A DNA stretch of 47,393 nt from Chromatiales bacterium (GCA_026982395.1 JALSHD010000160.1:1-47393); one strand, 5' to 3'. Counted from the stretch's first letter, positions 37,444 through 46,582 are shown. A program made the numbers and translations. The notes: generated by a model from the letters alone, not told the origin.

Positions 37444-37491
37444 ACACCATATGTTGTGGGTGGATCGCCACAGGAGGACAATATAGTGTGT
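37444..37491 (-). promoter_or_regulatory. Tandem NrdR boxes upstream of nrdAB
   Basis: ACACCATATGTTGTGG (37444-37459) and GGACAATATAGTGTGT (37476-37491) each match about 13 of 16 bases of the NrdR consensus acaCwAtATaTwGtgt as I remember it. They are 32 bases apart from start to start, about three helical turns, the spacing known for paired NrdR sites. They lie between the metR stop and nrdA, about 220 bases before the nrdA start. NrdR would repress nrdAB when dATP is high. nrdR itself is not in the window. Confidence 0.75.
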
Positions 37492-37511
37492 TTTCGGAGT
37501 CAGATCAAGCG

Positions 37512-38462
37512 CTATTTGCTGCTACCTGGAACAGCGTGTTGGATCTTTTCCACAGTGCGAATTCCCTTCAAAATCCGGAACGAAACGGTACGTGCCGTGT
37601 TCACAAAGGCCTGCAGATATGCTGCATCCACGCAGGATTTCGATACTGCACAATAGAGCGTGCCCCACATCCCGTCCCTGCCCAGCGGACGGGTGGAGAT
37701 ATAGCGCCGGGCCAGATAGTCATACACCGCCCAGTCGGGCAGCGCGGCCACTCCCCGGTGACTGGCCACCAGTTGCAGAATAATCATGGTCAGCTCCGCC
37801 GTACGCCGCTCCGCCGGAACTATTCCGGCCGGTTCCAGGAAGTGGCGAAAAATGTCCAGCCGCTGTTGTGGCACCGGGTAGGTAATCAGAGTCTCCTGCT
37901 GGAGATGGTGCGGCTCAATCCAGTCGTTTGCAGTCAGGCGGTGGTCATTGGCCATCACCAGCACCCCCTGAAAGCGGAACAGGGGGATATACTCGATTCC
38001 CGGCAACGGCTGCGGATCGGAGGTGATCACCAGATCCAGATCACCCCGCACCAGAGCCGGCAGTGGTTCAAAGCTGTAGGCCAGCGTGACATCCATCTCC
38101 ACCTCCGGCCAGTGCGGCCGATAGGCATCCATTGCCGGCATCAGCCACTCGAAGCAGCTGTGGCACTCGATGGCGATATGTAACCCCCCCGACTCACCCT
38201 CCACCATGCGCCGCAGCTCGGCGCGGGCACTCTCCACCTCGGGCAGCACCCGTTCCGCCAGGGCCAGCAACCGCTCTCCCGCAGGCGTGAAGCGTACCGG
38301 CCTGCCCTTGCGATGAAACAGTTGCAGGTCCAGACGGTGCTCCAGATCCTTCAGTTGATGTGACAGGGCGGACTGGGTGACATGCAGGGTCTCCGCGGCC
38401 TGCGCCAGGGTACCGCAATCGCGTAGCGCAACCAGTGTCTGCAGATGGCGAAGCTCTATCAT
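37512..38462 (-). CDS. metR: LysR-family activator of methionine genes
   Basis: 316 residues. The N-terminal winged HTH (about 1-60) reads MIELRHLQTLVALRDCGTLA and TQSALSHQLKDLEHRLDLQLF. The rest is a LysR effector-binding domain (90-295), with SGGLHIAIECHSCFEWLMP near 92-110, a block typical of MetR, which senses homocysteine. I start at ATG 38462, where the fold begins; the frame goes 21 codons further up through a hydrophobic stretch. It is divergent from metE with 101 bases between, the standard metR-metE arrangement, and should activate metE and perhaps repress itself. Confidence 0.9.
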   Translation of the reverse strand: MIELRHLQTLVALRDCGTLAQAAETLHVTQSALSHQLKDLEHRLDLQLFHRKGRPVRFTPAGERLLALAERVLPEVESARAELRRMVEGESGGLHIAIECHSCFEWLMPAMDAYRPHWPEVEMDVTLAYSFEPLPALVRGDLDLVITSDPQPLPGIEYIPLFRFQGVLVMANDHRLTANDWIEPHHLQQETLITYPVPQQRLDIFRHFLEPAGIVPAERRTAELTMIILQLVASHRGVAALPDWAVYDYLARRYISTRPLGRDGMWGTLYCAVSKSCVDAAYLQAFVNTARTVSFRILKGIRTVEKIQHAVPGSSK

Positions 38463-38492
38463 GAGAAAAACTAATAAAATTGATGAAATATT

Positions 38493-38505
38493 TGAGATTG
38501 CTTCA
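38493..38505. promoter_or_regulatory. MetR binding site between metR and metE
   Basis: TGAG-ATTGC-TTCA differs by one base from the MetR consensus TGAA-N5-TTCA. It lies in the 101-base divergent region, 58 bases before the metE start and 30 bases before metR, a position suited to controlling both. Confidence 0.65.
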
Positions 38506-38563
38506 AGTATAGATTGGCGCCACACTCCCTGTAAACCATTTGAACTGATAGAGGAGCAGCAAA

Positions 38564-40867
38564 ATGAGCAAGACCCACAACCTGGGATTTCCCCGAATCG
38601 GCGCCCGGCGCGAGCTGAAACAGGCTGTAGAGGCCTACTGGAAAGGTGATATCAGCCAGGATCAGCTGGAACAGACCGGCCGGGAGCTGCGCCGGCGCCA
38701 CTGGCAGTTGCAGTCTGACGCCGGGCTGGATCTGATCCCGGTGGGTGACTTCTCCTGGTATGACCATGTTCTGGATCTCTCTGCCATGCTGGGAGCGGTA
38801 CCACCCCGCTTCAACTGGAGCAGCGGCACGGTGGATCTGGACAGCTGTTTCCGCATGGCGCGGGGCCGGGCGCCCAGTGGTAAGGCAGCAGCCGCCTGCG
38901 AGATGACCAAATGGTTCGATACCAACTATCACTATCTGGTCCCCGAGCTCCATGCCGGGCAGCAGTTCGCCCTCTCCTCCGACAAACTGTTCAGCGAGAC
39001 GGCAGAGGCGCAGGCACAGGGGCATCAGGTCAAGCCGGTCATTCTCGGCCCCCTCTCCTACCTCTGGCTGGGCAAGTGCAAGGAGAGCGAGTTCGACAAG
39101 CTGGAGCTGCTGGACGCCCTGCTGCCGGTCTATGGCGAGATCCTGCAGCGGCTCAGGGCGCAGGGTGTGGAGTGGGTGCAGATCGACGAGCCCATTCTGA
39201 CGCTGGATCTGCCGCAGGAGTGGCAAGCCCGCTTCGAGTCTGCCTACAATCGGTTGCAGACCGGCGGCCTCAACATCTTGCTGGCCACCTACTTCGGCGC
39301 GCTGGGCAGCAACCTCACCACCGCCTGCAAACTGCCGGTGGCGGGTCTGCACATCGATGCGGTACGGGCACCGGAACAGCTCACTACAGTTATCGATCAT
39401 CTACCTGCCTACAAGGTACTGTCAGTAGGGATTATCGATGGCCGCAACATCTGGCGTACCAACCTCGACAGTGCGTTGGTCACACTGGAGAATATCAAAG
39501 CGCGGCTCGGCGAGCGGCTCTGGATCGCCCCCTCCTGCTCCCTGCTGCACGTACCTGTCGATCTGGAACAGGAGGATGAGCTGGATGAGGAGCTGAAAAG
39601 CTGGCTGGCCTTCGCCGTGCAGAAACTGGATGAAATAACCACCCTGAAACAGGCTCTCACCGGAGCAGACAACACGGTTGCAATCAAACTTGCTGCAGCA
39701 CGAACCGCCTTTGATACCCGCAGCCGCTCACCACGCATCCACTCCCCCCGGGTAAAACAGCGGGTTGACAGCATCACCGACGAAATGGCCCGGCGGTCGC
39801 GCCCCTATGCCGAGCGGGCAGCGCTGCAACGCGACTGGCTGAAGCTGCCACTGTTTCCCACCACAACGATTGGTTCATTTCCCCAGACAGCAGAGATCCG
39901 GCACACCCGCAAGGCATTCAAACAGGGCAAGCTCAACGAGCAGGAGTATATCTCCTGCATGCAACGAGAGATCGCCCTGGTGGTTGAGAAACAGGAGCAG
40001 TTGGGGCTGGATGTACTGGTTCACGGCGAGCCGGAGCGCAACGATATGGTGGAGTATTTCGGTGAACTGCTGGAGGGATTCGCCTTCACCCGCCACGGCT
40101 GGGTACAGTCCTACGGCTCCCGCTGCGTCAAACCCCCCATCCTCTTTGGCGATGTCAGCCGCCCCCGGCCGATGACCGTGGAGTGGAGCCGCTACGCCCA
40201 GTCCTGCACCGATAAACCGATGAAAGGGATGCTCACCGGCCCGGTAACCATCCTCAACTGGTCCTTCGTGCGTGACGACCAGCCGCGCAGCACCACCTGC
40301 GCCCAGATCGCCCTGGCCATACGCGACGAGGTCCGGGATCTGGAGCAGGCGGGGATCAGGATCATCCAGATCGACGAAGCCGCCCTGCGCGAAGGTCTGC
40401 CGCTGCGCAAGGGGGAGTGGCAGCACTATCTGGATTGGGCGGTACACGCCTTCCGCATCGCCGCTAGTGGGGTGGCCGACGACACCCAGATCCACACCCA
40501 CATGTGCTATTCGGAGTTCAACGACATCATCGAATCCATCGCCGCCATGGATGCCGATGTCATCACCATCGAAACCTCCCGTTCCGACATGGAGCTGCTG
40601 GACGTATTCGAGAGTTTTGAATACCCGAACGAGATCGGGCCGGGGGTCTACGACATCCACTCCCCCAACATCCCGACAGTGGAACAGATAGTGGAACTGA
40701 TGAAAAAAGCCGGCCAGCGTATCCCCGCCGAACGGTTATGGGTAAACCCGGATTGCGGTCTCAAGACACGCGGCTGGCCGGAGGTGGAGGCGGCACTGGC
40801 CAACATGGTGGCAGCTGCCCGGATATTACAGGATGAGAGTGCTGCCGGCCTGAAGGTAAGTGCCTGA
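38564..40867 (+). CDS. metE: Cobalamin-independent methionine synthase
   Basis: 767 residues, near the 750-odd usual length. It transfers a methyl group from methyl-tetrahydrofolate-polyglutamate to homocysteine. The N-terminal half (1-370) starts [22 protein letters not shown]. The C-terminal barrel (about 425-755) starts [12 protein letters not shown] and holds the zinc and homocysteine site: [14 protein letters not shown] (His and Cys ligands), [14 protein letters not shown] (Glu) and [13 protein letters not shown] (second Cys). GAGGAG lies just upstream of the ATG. MetR and its site are divergent upstream. Possession of MetE means methionine can be made without vitamin B12. Confidence 0.97.
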   Translation: MSKTHNLGFPRIGARRELKQAVEAYWKGDISQDQLEQTGRELRRRHWQLQSDAGLDLIPVGDFSWYDHVLDLSAMLGAVPPRFNWSSGTVDLDSCFRMARGRAPSGKAAAACEMTKWFDTNYHYLVPELHAGQQFALSSDKLFSETAEAQAQGHQVKPVILGPLSYLWLGKCKESEFDKLELLDALLPVYGEILQRLRAQGVEWVQIDEPILTLDLPQEWQARFESAYNRLQTGGLNILLATYFGALGSNLTTACKLPVAGLHIDAVRAPEQLTTVIDHLPAYKVLSVGIIDGRNIWRTNLDSALVTLENIKARLGERLWIAPSCSLLHVPVDLEQEDELDEELKSWLAFAVQKLDEITTLKQALTGADNTVAIKLAAARTAFDTRSRSPRIHSPRVKQRVDSITDEMARRSRPYAERAALQRDWLKLPLFPTTTIGSFPQTAEIRHTRKAFKQGKLNEQEYISCMQREIALVVEKQEQLGLDVLVHGEPERNDMVEYFGELLEGFAFTRHGWVQSYGSRCVKPPILFGDVSRPRPMTVEWSRYAQSCTDKPMKGMLTGPVTILNWSFVRDDQPRSTTCAQIALAIRDEVRDLEQAGIRIIQIDEAALREGLPLRKGEWQHYLDWAVHAFRIAASGVADDTQIHTHMCYSEFNDIIESIAAMDADVITIETSRSDMELLDVFESFEYPNEIGPGVYDIHSPNIPTVEQIVELMKKAGQRIPAERLWVNPDCGLKTRGWPEVEAALANMVAAARILQDESAAGLKVSA

Positions 40868-40895
40868 CAGGCAAAAATGACCAGTCCTGCAAAAC

Positions 40896-40940
40896 ACTGT
40901 TTCTGTCGCAGAGGCTTTGAGCCTCTGCGACAGAAACAGT
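40896..40940. terminator. Perfect 21-bp-arm hairpin downstream of metE
   Basis: ACTGTTTCTGTCGCAGAGGC followed by T is exactly inverted at 40920-40940 around the loop TTG. It begins 29 bases after the metE stop. No U tract follows directly on either strand, so it may act as a processing or mRNA-stabilising stem as much as a terminator. A second hairpin lies just after it. Confidence 0.65.
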
Positions 40941-40949
40941 TGCCCGACC

Positions 40950-40972
40950 ATAACCACCCGGAGAGTGGTTAT
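40950..40972. terminator. Second hairpin in the metE / channel gene convergent gap
   Basis: ATAACCAC pairs perfectly with GTGGTTAT around a seven-base loop. A run of eight T follows about 20 bases later on the plus strand (near 40989-40996). It is probably part of the transcription end of metE. Confidence 0.45.
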
Positions 40973-41155
40973 TCGGAGTATTGCTTGTTTTTTTTGTGAT
41001 AACGTAGCGGAGCAGAATGACCACACGAAACAACTCTCCGTGTCGAAGCGCCTTATAGGGCAGTTTCCAGGATTTTTGATTGATTCAGGGCAGGCAAAAC
41101 TACTTGACCGTGAGGAATTCAGGCAGAAAATTCGGGCGCAAAACAAGAACCGGCA

Positions 41156-41345
41156 ATGAGGGAAGTACGGATACTCCGGGAAGCGGCTGAAGAAGCGATA
41201 GCAGCGGCAGACTCCCCCTCTCTCCAGTGCCGGGAAAATCTGGCGCCAAAGGTGTAATCCGGATGACATAGTTGTCATCGAAGGAAAACCCGAGGCAGTA
41301 GTAGCCGCTATTGCTCATCATTCCAGGAAACCTGGTTACTGGCAA
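41156..41345 (+). pseudogene. Remnant of a ParE/RelE-type toxin gene
   Basis: The first 18 codons read MREVRILREAAEEAIAAA, the usual opening of ParE-like plasmid-stabilisation toxins. The frame stops at 41257. From 41265, in another frame, DIVVIEGKPEAVVAAIAHH and then SRKPGYW follow, the typical toxin C-terminus (..VAVAHHxRxPGYW). The middle third, about 30-35 residues, is missing, and the two parts are out of phase, so the gene is broken by deletion and frameshift. The frame ending at 41159 overlaps the toxin start, as antitoxin genes often do, but I cannot recognise an antitoxin in it. The family assignment is from memory of the motifs. Confidence 0.5.
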
Positions 41346-41398
41346 AAAAACGCCCTGGCCCCTGACGGAAGCAAGATGAGTGGTTACGCCTGACCTGC

Positions 41399-42190
41399 TC
41401 AGGATTCCTTACTGCCGTTTCCCTGCCGGGTTCGGGACTCCTTCAGCATCTGCTCGATACGCTCCAGCCGTTTTTCCATCTTTTTGAGCCGCTCATGTAC
41501 CTCCGACTCCCCTTTTACAGCACCCCGGCTGACCAGAAATGCGGAGATATTCGCCGTTACCAGGGAGAGCAGCACCACGCTGAGAAGCAGCAGGATGATA
41601 CCGACAATGCGCCCCTGTTCGCTGACCGGCACCACATCGCCATAGCCCACGGTGGTCACCGTCGCCAGTGCCCACCAGATCCCTTCCCATGGCGTTTTGA
41701 TCCCTGGGTCGATGTAGGCGATCACAACACCGGCAACCACCACCACCAAAAACATGATGATCAGGCTGTTGCCCAGGTGATGCTGCACCAGTACCTGACG
41801 CCAGGTGCGCGACAGGCGCAACAGCAGGCCAAACATCAGTACGGCACGCAAGCCACGCAGGATCCCCGCCAGTGGAGTATCGCCCCATAGCGGTGGAAAA
41901 CCGATGATGATGATGGTCAGATTGATCCAGTTGTTCAGCAGATAGCTGCGTTTGTCCCGTACCAGTGCGGTCAGCACCGTGGTCTCCGTAACAAAGGCCA
42001 GCCATACCAGCCAGTCAGCCACCCGGGAGGTTGATGCCGACATTACACCGGCGTTTTCCAGTGCCCATTGCAGCAGGATCCACAGCACAACCACCAGCAT
42101 TGGCCACTCGAAGCGCGATGCCCAGCGGCGCGCCGACTCGGTTTCATGCTCCGAAACACCGCCCAGCCCGGCCAGTCGATCGATTTTCAC
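41399..42190 (-). CDS. Potassium channel of the voltage-gated superfamily
   Basis: About 263 residues. Helices near 30-50, 65-80, 90-105, an Arg-rich S4-like stretch (ILRGLRAVLMFGLLLRLSRTW) and a pore module with the K+ selectivity filter TVGYGD in WWALATVTTVGYGDVVPVSE. The last 35 residues form a basic-acidic coiled coil (VHERLKKMEKRLERIEQML), which may drive tetramer assembly. The frame starts at a GTG at 42214, but the GTG at 42190 has GGAG with eight-base spacing, so I prefer it; the region between is not conserved. It lies 34 bases after the UbiI-like gene and may be the last gene of that operon. Confidence 0.8.
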   Translation of the reverse strand: MKIDRLAGLGGVSEHETESARRWASRFEWPMLVVVLWILLQWALENAGVMSASTSRVADWLVWLAFVTETTVLTALVRDKRSYLLNNWINLTIIIIGFPPLWGDTPLAGILRGLRAVLMFGLLLRLSRTWRQVLVQHHLGNSLIIMFLVVVVAGVVIAYIDPGIKTPWEGIWWALATVTTVGYGDVVPVSEQGRIVGIILLLLSVVLLSLVTANISAFLVSRGAVKGESEVHERLKKMEKRLERIEQMLKESRTRQGNGSKES

Positions 42191-42224
42191 CTTACCCACT
42201 CCATCGGGCGGCACTGATCTCTGT

Positions 42225-43430
42225 TTATCTGCACGCCAGCCGTGGTAGATGCCCGGCCATGCCCATGGCGTGATGGATAAAATGTTTTTTCACCGGCGGG
42301 ATGGTGTCGGTCAGCGTCAGGCCCAGATTACGCCCCCACCGCACTGGCGGCAGTTCACTTCCAAACAGGCGTTTGAAACCATCCATTGCTGCCATCATGG
42401 CGATATTGTCGCTCTTCCGCCAGCGTTCGTAACGGCGCAGTACACGCATTGAACCGATATCCCTTTTCTGTTGCAGTGCATCTGAAATCACCTCCGCCAG
42501 GGTCGCCGCATCAGCCAAACCAAGATTGACCCCCTGCCCCGCCAACGGATGGATCGCGTGGGCCGCGTCACCGATCAACGCCAGACGGGGTTTGATGTAG
42601 TTTTTGGCATGCTGGAGGCGCAGCGGGAATGCCCCCCGCTCAGCCATCTCGGTGACGCTGCCAAGGGTATGTTCAAAGGCCTGCTCCAGCTCTGTCATAA
42701 AGGTGGCATCATCCAGTGAGAGCAGACACTCTGCGTGCTGCGGGTTGACCGACCAGACGATAGAGCTTCGCCCTTCGCCCAGCGGCAGAAAGGCCAGTGG
42801 CCCCTCCGGGGTAAAGCGCTGCCAGGCGGTATCACGATGGTGGCGCTCTGTTCTGACCACCGTAATAACCGCCGTCTGGTCATACTCCCAGCCCTGCGTG
42901 GTAATGCCGGCCTGACTGCGTACCCAGGAGTCTCGGCCATCCGCGCCAACCAGCAGCGCGGTGGTCAGCACCTCGCCATCTTCAAGGGTGACGGTGACCT
43001 GCTCTTCCCCCCACTCCAGCGCGCTGATTCTGGCCGGACAGAGGATATCGACATTGGAAAGCTCCTTGAGCCGTTTCAGCAATGCGGCCTGAATAACGCG
43101 ATTTTCCACGATATGACCCAGGTTCGGCTCCCCCACATCGGCGGCGGAAAAATGCACTGCGCCGGTTCCCGTGCTGTCCCATACATGCATCTCGGAATAG
43201 GGGTGAACACGGCGCGACACCATATACTCCCATGCGCCGACATTCTCCAGAATGTGTTGCGATGCACGGGTGATCGCACAGGTACGGATCCCCCAGCTAT
43301 CCTTCGGCCAGCGCAGTTTTGGCTTGTAGAGATCGATAACGGCGATGCGCAGAGCAGTGTCTCCCAGCGCGGCCGCCAGTGCAGCGCCAACCATCCCCCC
43401 GCCACAGACAATCAGATCATAATTTTTCAT
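42225..43430 (-). CDS. UbiI/VisC-like FAD-dependent ubiquinone hydroxylase
   Basis: 401 residues of the UbiH/COQ6 flavin monooxygenase family. The FAD Rossmann motif CGGGMVGAALAAAL is near 9-22, the second motif GADGRDSWVR near 165, and the flavin signature LIGDAAHAIHPLAGQGVNLGLAD near 285-307. The GDAAH form, with Asp, points to the UbiI/UbiF/VisC side rather than UbiH, which has GNAAH. These enzymes hydroxylate the quinone ring; UbiI acts at C5 and UbiF at C6, and which of these this one does cannot be told from sequence alone. The ATG overlaps the ubiH stop (ATGA). Confidence 0.85.
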   Translation of the reverse strand: MKNYDLIVCGGGMVGAALAAALGDTALRIAVIDLYKPKLRWPKDSWGIRTCAITRASQHILENVGAWEYMVSRRVHPYSEMHVWDSTGTGAVHFSAADVGEPNLGHIVENRVIQAALLKRLKELSNVDILCPARISALEWGEEQVTVTLEDGEVLTTALLVGADGRDSWVRSQAGITTQGWEYDQTAVITVVRTERHHRDTAWQRFTPEGPLAFLPLGEGRSSIVWSVNPQHAECLLSLDDATFMTELEQAFEHTLGSVTEMAERGAFPLRLQHAKNYIKPRLALIGDAAHAIHPLAGQGVNLGLADAATLAEVISDALQQKRDIGSMRVLRRYERWRKSDNIAMMAAMDGFKRLFGSELPPVRWGRNLGLTLTDTIPPVKKHFIHHAMGMAGHLPRLACR

Positions 43431-44656
43431 AGAGGCAGTCCCCTTTCCAGTCGTGACAGGCGGCCATTCAGACCCATCGCCTGACGCGCCAGCAGATGCT
43501 TCAGCGGCGGCAAAACATCCAGCGCCACCAGTCCGGCATCCCGCGCAATGGTGAGCGGGAAAAAGTTATTGGAGAAGGTCCGTACCAGTCCGTCAGTAAA
43601 GGAGGTGGTACGCAGATAGTCACCCCGGCGGGCATCGCTGTATCTCTTGAGAACAGCCATCTCTCCCACATCCTGCCCCGCGCGGCTGGCGTCGCTGACC
43701 GTTTCTGCCAGAACAGCCACATCACGCAGGCCGAGGTTGAAACCCTGGCCGGCGACAGGGTGAAGCAGATGTGCCGCATTGCCGATAATTGCCAGCCGCG
43801 GACGCACCCGCTCCCGCACATGCATCAGCGAGAGTGGATAAGCCACCCTGCGGCCGATCTCCTGAAACATTCCCAGCCGGTTGCCAAACCGCTCCTGCAA
43901 ACGGCGCAAAAAGGCCTGGTTGTTCAACTCAAGCAGTCCGGGTACTTCAGCATCGCGCGCGGTCCAGACCAGAGAGCAGCGTCGCTCAGTCATCGGCAGC
44001 AGCGCCAACGGGCCGGTATCGGTAAAGCGCTCATAGGCAACGTTGGCATGATCCTTTTCCGGCGTGACGTTGGCAATAATTGCTGTCTGCCCGTAACCGG
44101 CCCGCCACAGCTTGATCTGCTGCTGCTCCCTGACCACCGACTGTCCCCCATCAGCGGCAACCAGCAGTGCGGCACGCAGATCGCGCACCTTCCCCTCATG
44201 CTCCACCAGAACACGCGCCCGCCGGCGGCTGATATCGAACGATTTGAGGCGCGCCGGGCAGAACAGATCCATCCCCTCGGCCCGGGCCAGCGCCGGGCCG
44301 AATACCTTGCCAAATACACGGCTCTCCACCACGTAGCCAAGGGCCTCTACACCCTCGGTATCGCTGTCCAGCCGGGCGGCGCCAAAGCGACCGCGGTCGG
44401 ATATATGAATCCGCTCGATGGGGGTAACCCCCTCCTTTTGCAGCGCCGGCCACACACCCATGGCCCGCAGAATACGGCTGGAACCATAAGACAGGGCGAT
44501 AACACGATCATCGTAGCTGGGCTGGGTATCCGACTGGAACGCCACCGCCTCGATTACCCCAACCCGAACGCCAGACCCTGCCAGCGCACAGGCCAGACTG
44601 GCCCCGACCATCCCGCCACCAACAATAAGAATGTCGTACTCCTGAGTTTCAGTCAT
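43427..44656 (-). CDS. ubiH: 2-octaprenyl-6-methoxyphenol hydroxylase
   Basis: 409 residues. FAD motif VGGGMVGASLACALAG near 12-27, DDRVIALSYGSSRIL near 49, VAADGGQSVVR near 166, and the signature IIGNAAHLLHPVAGQGFNLGLRD near 290, where Asn in place of Asp marks UbiH. It hydroxylates the C1 position of the ubiquinone ring. Its ATG lies inside the end of pepP (8-base overlap) and its stop overlaps the UbiI-like start, so pepP-ubiH-ubiI are coupled. The order matches the E. coli pepP-ubiH-ubiI locus. Confidence 0.92.
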   Translation of the reverse strand: MTETQEYDILIVGGGMVGASLACALAGSGVRVGVIEAVAFQSDTQPSYDDRVIALSYGSSRILRAMGVWPALQKEGVTPIERIHISDRGRFGAARLDSDTEGVEALGYVVESRVFGKVFGPALARAEGMDLFCPARLKSFDISRRRARVLVEHEGKVRDLRAALLVAADGGQSVVREQQQIKLWRAGYGQTAIIANVTPEKDHANVAYERFTDTGPLALLPMTERRCSLVWTARDAEVPGLLELNNQAFLRRLQERFGNRLGMFQEIGRRVAYPLSLMHVRERVRPRLAIIGNAAHLLHPVAGQGFNLGLRDVAVLAETVSDASRAGQDVGEMAVLKRYSDARRGDYLRTTSFTDGLVRTFSNNFFPLTIARDAGLVALDVLPPLKHLLARQAMGLNGRLSRLERGLPL

Positions 44657-45968
44657 GTTCCGAACTCCGCATCAACGCCTCAATCTCCTCAACTGTGCGA
44701 GGCACACCGGCAGTCAACACCTCACAGCCGCTCTTTGTCACCAATATATCATCTTCAATCCGAATCCCGATGTTCCACCATTTTTTGTCCACCCCCCTGC
44801 TCTTTGGCGGAATATAGATCCCGGGCTCCACAGTCATCACCATGCCGGGCTCCAGCACGCGCCAGCTGTCACCTACCTTGTACTCACCCACATCATGCAC
44901 ATCCATACCCAGCCAGTGCCCGGTCCGGTGCATGAAAAAAGGTTTATAGGCCTCCTTTTTGACCAGCGTACCGACCTTGCCTTTGAGCAGTCCCAGCTTT
45001 ACCAGCCCTTCGGTAATAACCTGAACGGCCGCCTCATGAGGCTCATTCCAGTGATTCCCCGGTTTTACCTGCGCAATAGCTGCCTGCTGGGCTGCCAGTA
45101 CCACGTTATACAACGCCTTTTGCGGACGGCGGAACTTGCCATTCACCGGGAAGGTGCGAGTAATGTCAGAAGCATAATTCTGGTATTCCGCCCCGGCATC
45201 AATCAGCAGCAGATCATTGTTTTTGAGCCGATCCCGGTTATCAATATAGTGAAGAACACAGGCATTTTCCCCGCCCGCCACAATGGAGCTGTACGCCGGG
45301 AAACGGCAACCGTTGTAGACAAACTCATGCAGCAGCTCCGCTTCAATCTGATATTCATACAGACCTGGCCGGCACGCTCTCATGGCGCGGCAGTGGGCCT
45401 GCGCCGAAACTTGCGCGGCATAACGCATGAGCTTGATCTCCGCCGCACTCTTTATCAGCCGCATCTCGTGCAACAGATGATCCAGCGCAATGATGTTGTC
45501 CGGAACATGAACACCCGCACGCGCCTTGCCACGCAGCCGGTTAATCCAGCCAATCAGCTGCTGATCAAAACCCCGCTCCCGGCCCATGGTGTAGTACACC
45601 TGGCTACGGTTCTCCAGCAGACCCGGCAGAATGTCGTCGATATCCGCAATGGGAAAGGAATCATCTGCACCATATTTTTCAATGGCCCCCTCCTGACCTG
45701 CAACAGATCCACTCCACCGCTCCATCTGCGCATCCCGCTCGCGGCAAAACAGGATATATTCGCCATGCTTGCGGCCGGGAATCAGCACCAGCACCGCCTC
45801 CGGCTCGGGAAAGCCGGTCAGGTACCAGAAATCACTATCGGGGCGATAAGGGTATTCATTATCCCGGTTGCGCTTGCTAACCGGTTTGGCGGGCAGGATC
45901 GCAATGGTTCCCTCCCCCATCATGCGGGTCAGGTGCTGACGCCGTCTGGCAAACTCATTGCGATTCAA
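44649..45968 (-). CDS. pepP: Xaa-Pro aminopeptidase (aminopeptidase P)
   Basis: About 439 residues. It removes N-terminal residues before proline. The N-terminal domain (1-170) has EYPYRPDSDFWYLTGFPEPEA-like sequence near 40-60, and the pita-bread catalytic domain has the five metal ligands: Asp in LLIDAGAEY and SDITRTFPVNG, His in HRTGHWLGMDVHDVG, Glu in MTVEPGIYI and Glu in GIRIEDDILVT. The frame opens at TTG 46025, overlapping the ygfB stop. I prefer TTG 45968 because AGGGA lies seven bases upstream and it matches where E. coli PepP begins; the longer start cannot be ruled out. It is second in the ygfB-pepP-ubiH-ubiI operon. Confidence 0.9.
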   Translation of the reverse strand: MNRNEFARRRQHLTRMMGEGTIAILPAKPVSKRNRDNEYPYRPDSDFWYLTGFPEPEAVLVLIPGRKHGEYILFCRERDAQMERWSGSVAGQEGAIEKYGADDSFPIADIDDILPGLLENRSQVYYTMGRERGFDQQLIGWINRLRGKARAGVHVPDNIIALDHLLHEMRLIKSAAEIKLMRYAAQVSAQAHCRAMRACRPGLYEYQIEAELLHEFVYNGCRFPAYSSIVAGGENACVLHYIDNRDRLKNNDLLLIDAGAEYQNYASDITRTFPVNGKFRRPQKALYNVVLAAQQAAIAQVKPGNHWNEPHEAAVQVITEGLVKLGLLKGKVGTLVKKEAYKPFFMHRTGHWLGMDVHDVGEYKVGDSWRVLEPGMVMTVEPGIYIPPKSRGVDKKWWNIGIRIEDDILVTKSGCEVLTAGVPRTVEEIEALMRSSEHD

Positions 45969-46021
45969 TCTGGTTTCCCTGGTTTGAGATTTATCTGCCG
46001 GATATGGCAACCCATCCGACG

Positions 46022-46582
46022 TCAATGCAGCTTGCCTGCAGATGCGGATTGCCGGTCACAGCCAAGTTCCGCATGAAGCAACAGCACCCCGGTGCGCAAA
46101 TACTCCACCAGCTCCACATAGGAGCGCTCATCCTGCTCACCACCATCGAGCTGATAGCCGCCCGCCTGACTCATCTCGGCCAGATCACGCAGAATCTCCT
46201 GTGCTTCGAGAGAGAGTTGATCCGTCTGTTGCAAGCCACCCAGCGACAGCCCCAGCAGAAAGCCCTGGCACCACTCACCCAGCGCCTCAATCCGCAGCTC
46301 GATCGACTGGCCATCATCCGGCAGCAACGGAGAAAAGGCAAAACAGCTGTCATTCAAATCAGACTTCGTTTTTGCACCCAACCGGCCAAACACAGCCTCC
46401 GTCTCCGCATCCGGATTCACATCCGGAAACACCTGCCGCAGCCAACTGCCACCATCCACCAAATCATCGCCGCCGCACAGCAACCCACACAACGCGCCAT
46501 GGCTCTCAGCCACACCCGGCTGCCCGGTCAGCGACCCCAGTTTCTCCTCGATCTGTTCGAAAGTCGGTTTATCTGTGCCCAT
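46022..46582 (-). CDS. ygfB: UPF0149 (YgfB) family protein
   Basis: About 186 residues. The all-helical YgfB fold is visible in ESHGALCGLLCGGDDL near 25-41, SIELRIEALGEWCQGFLLGLSLGG near 92 and ERSYVELVEYLRTGVLLLHAEL near the end. YgfB is a cytoplasmic protein; in Pseudomonas aeruginosa it is reported to dampen ampDh3 expression and raise beta-lactam resistance. The frame starts at GTG 46597 but the ATG at 46582 is five codons in; neither has a clear ribosome site. It is the first gene of the operon with pepP and the ubi genes, and divergent from the zapA pair. Confidence 0.88.
   Translation of the reverse strand: MGTDKPTFEQIEEKLGSLTGQPGVAESHGALCGLLCGGDDLVDGGSWLRQVFPDVNPDAETEAVFGRLGAKTKSDLNDSCFAFSPLLPDDGQSIELRIEALGEWCQGFLLGLSLGGLQQTDQLSLEAQEILRDLAEMSQAGGYQLDGGEQDERSYVELVEYLRTGVLLLHAELGCDRQSASAGKLH

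Noticed and set aside
40917-41159. Plus-strand 80-codon frame as a possible antitoxin
   Set aside because: The position suits an antitoxin, but the first part is inside the palindrome and nothing in it resembles a known antitoxin family.
40826-41278. Minus-strand frame of 150 codons after metE
   Set aside because: It runs through the perfect palindrome and opposite the toxin remnant; its Cys/Phe/Arg-rich product has no recognisable domain.
43496-46076. Two plus-strand frames of over 470 codons each
   Set aside because: They lie opposite ubiH and pepP, which are clear; the products look like antisense translation.
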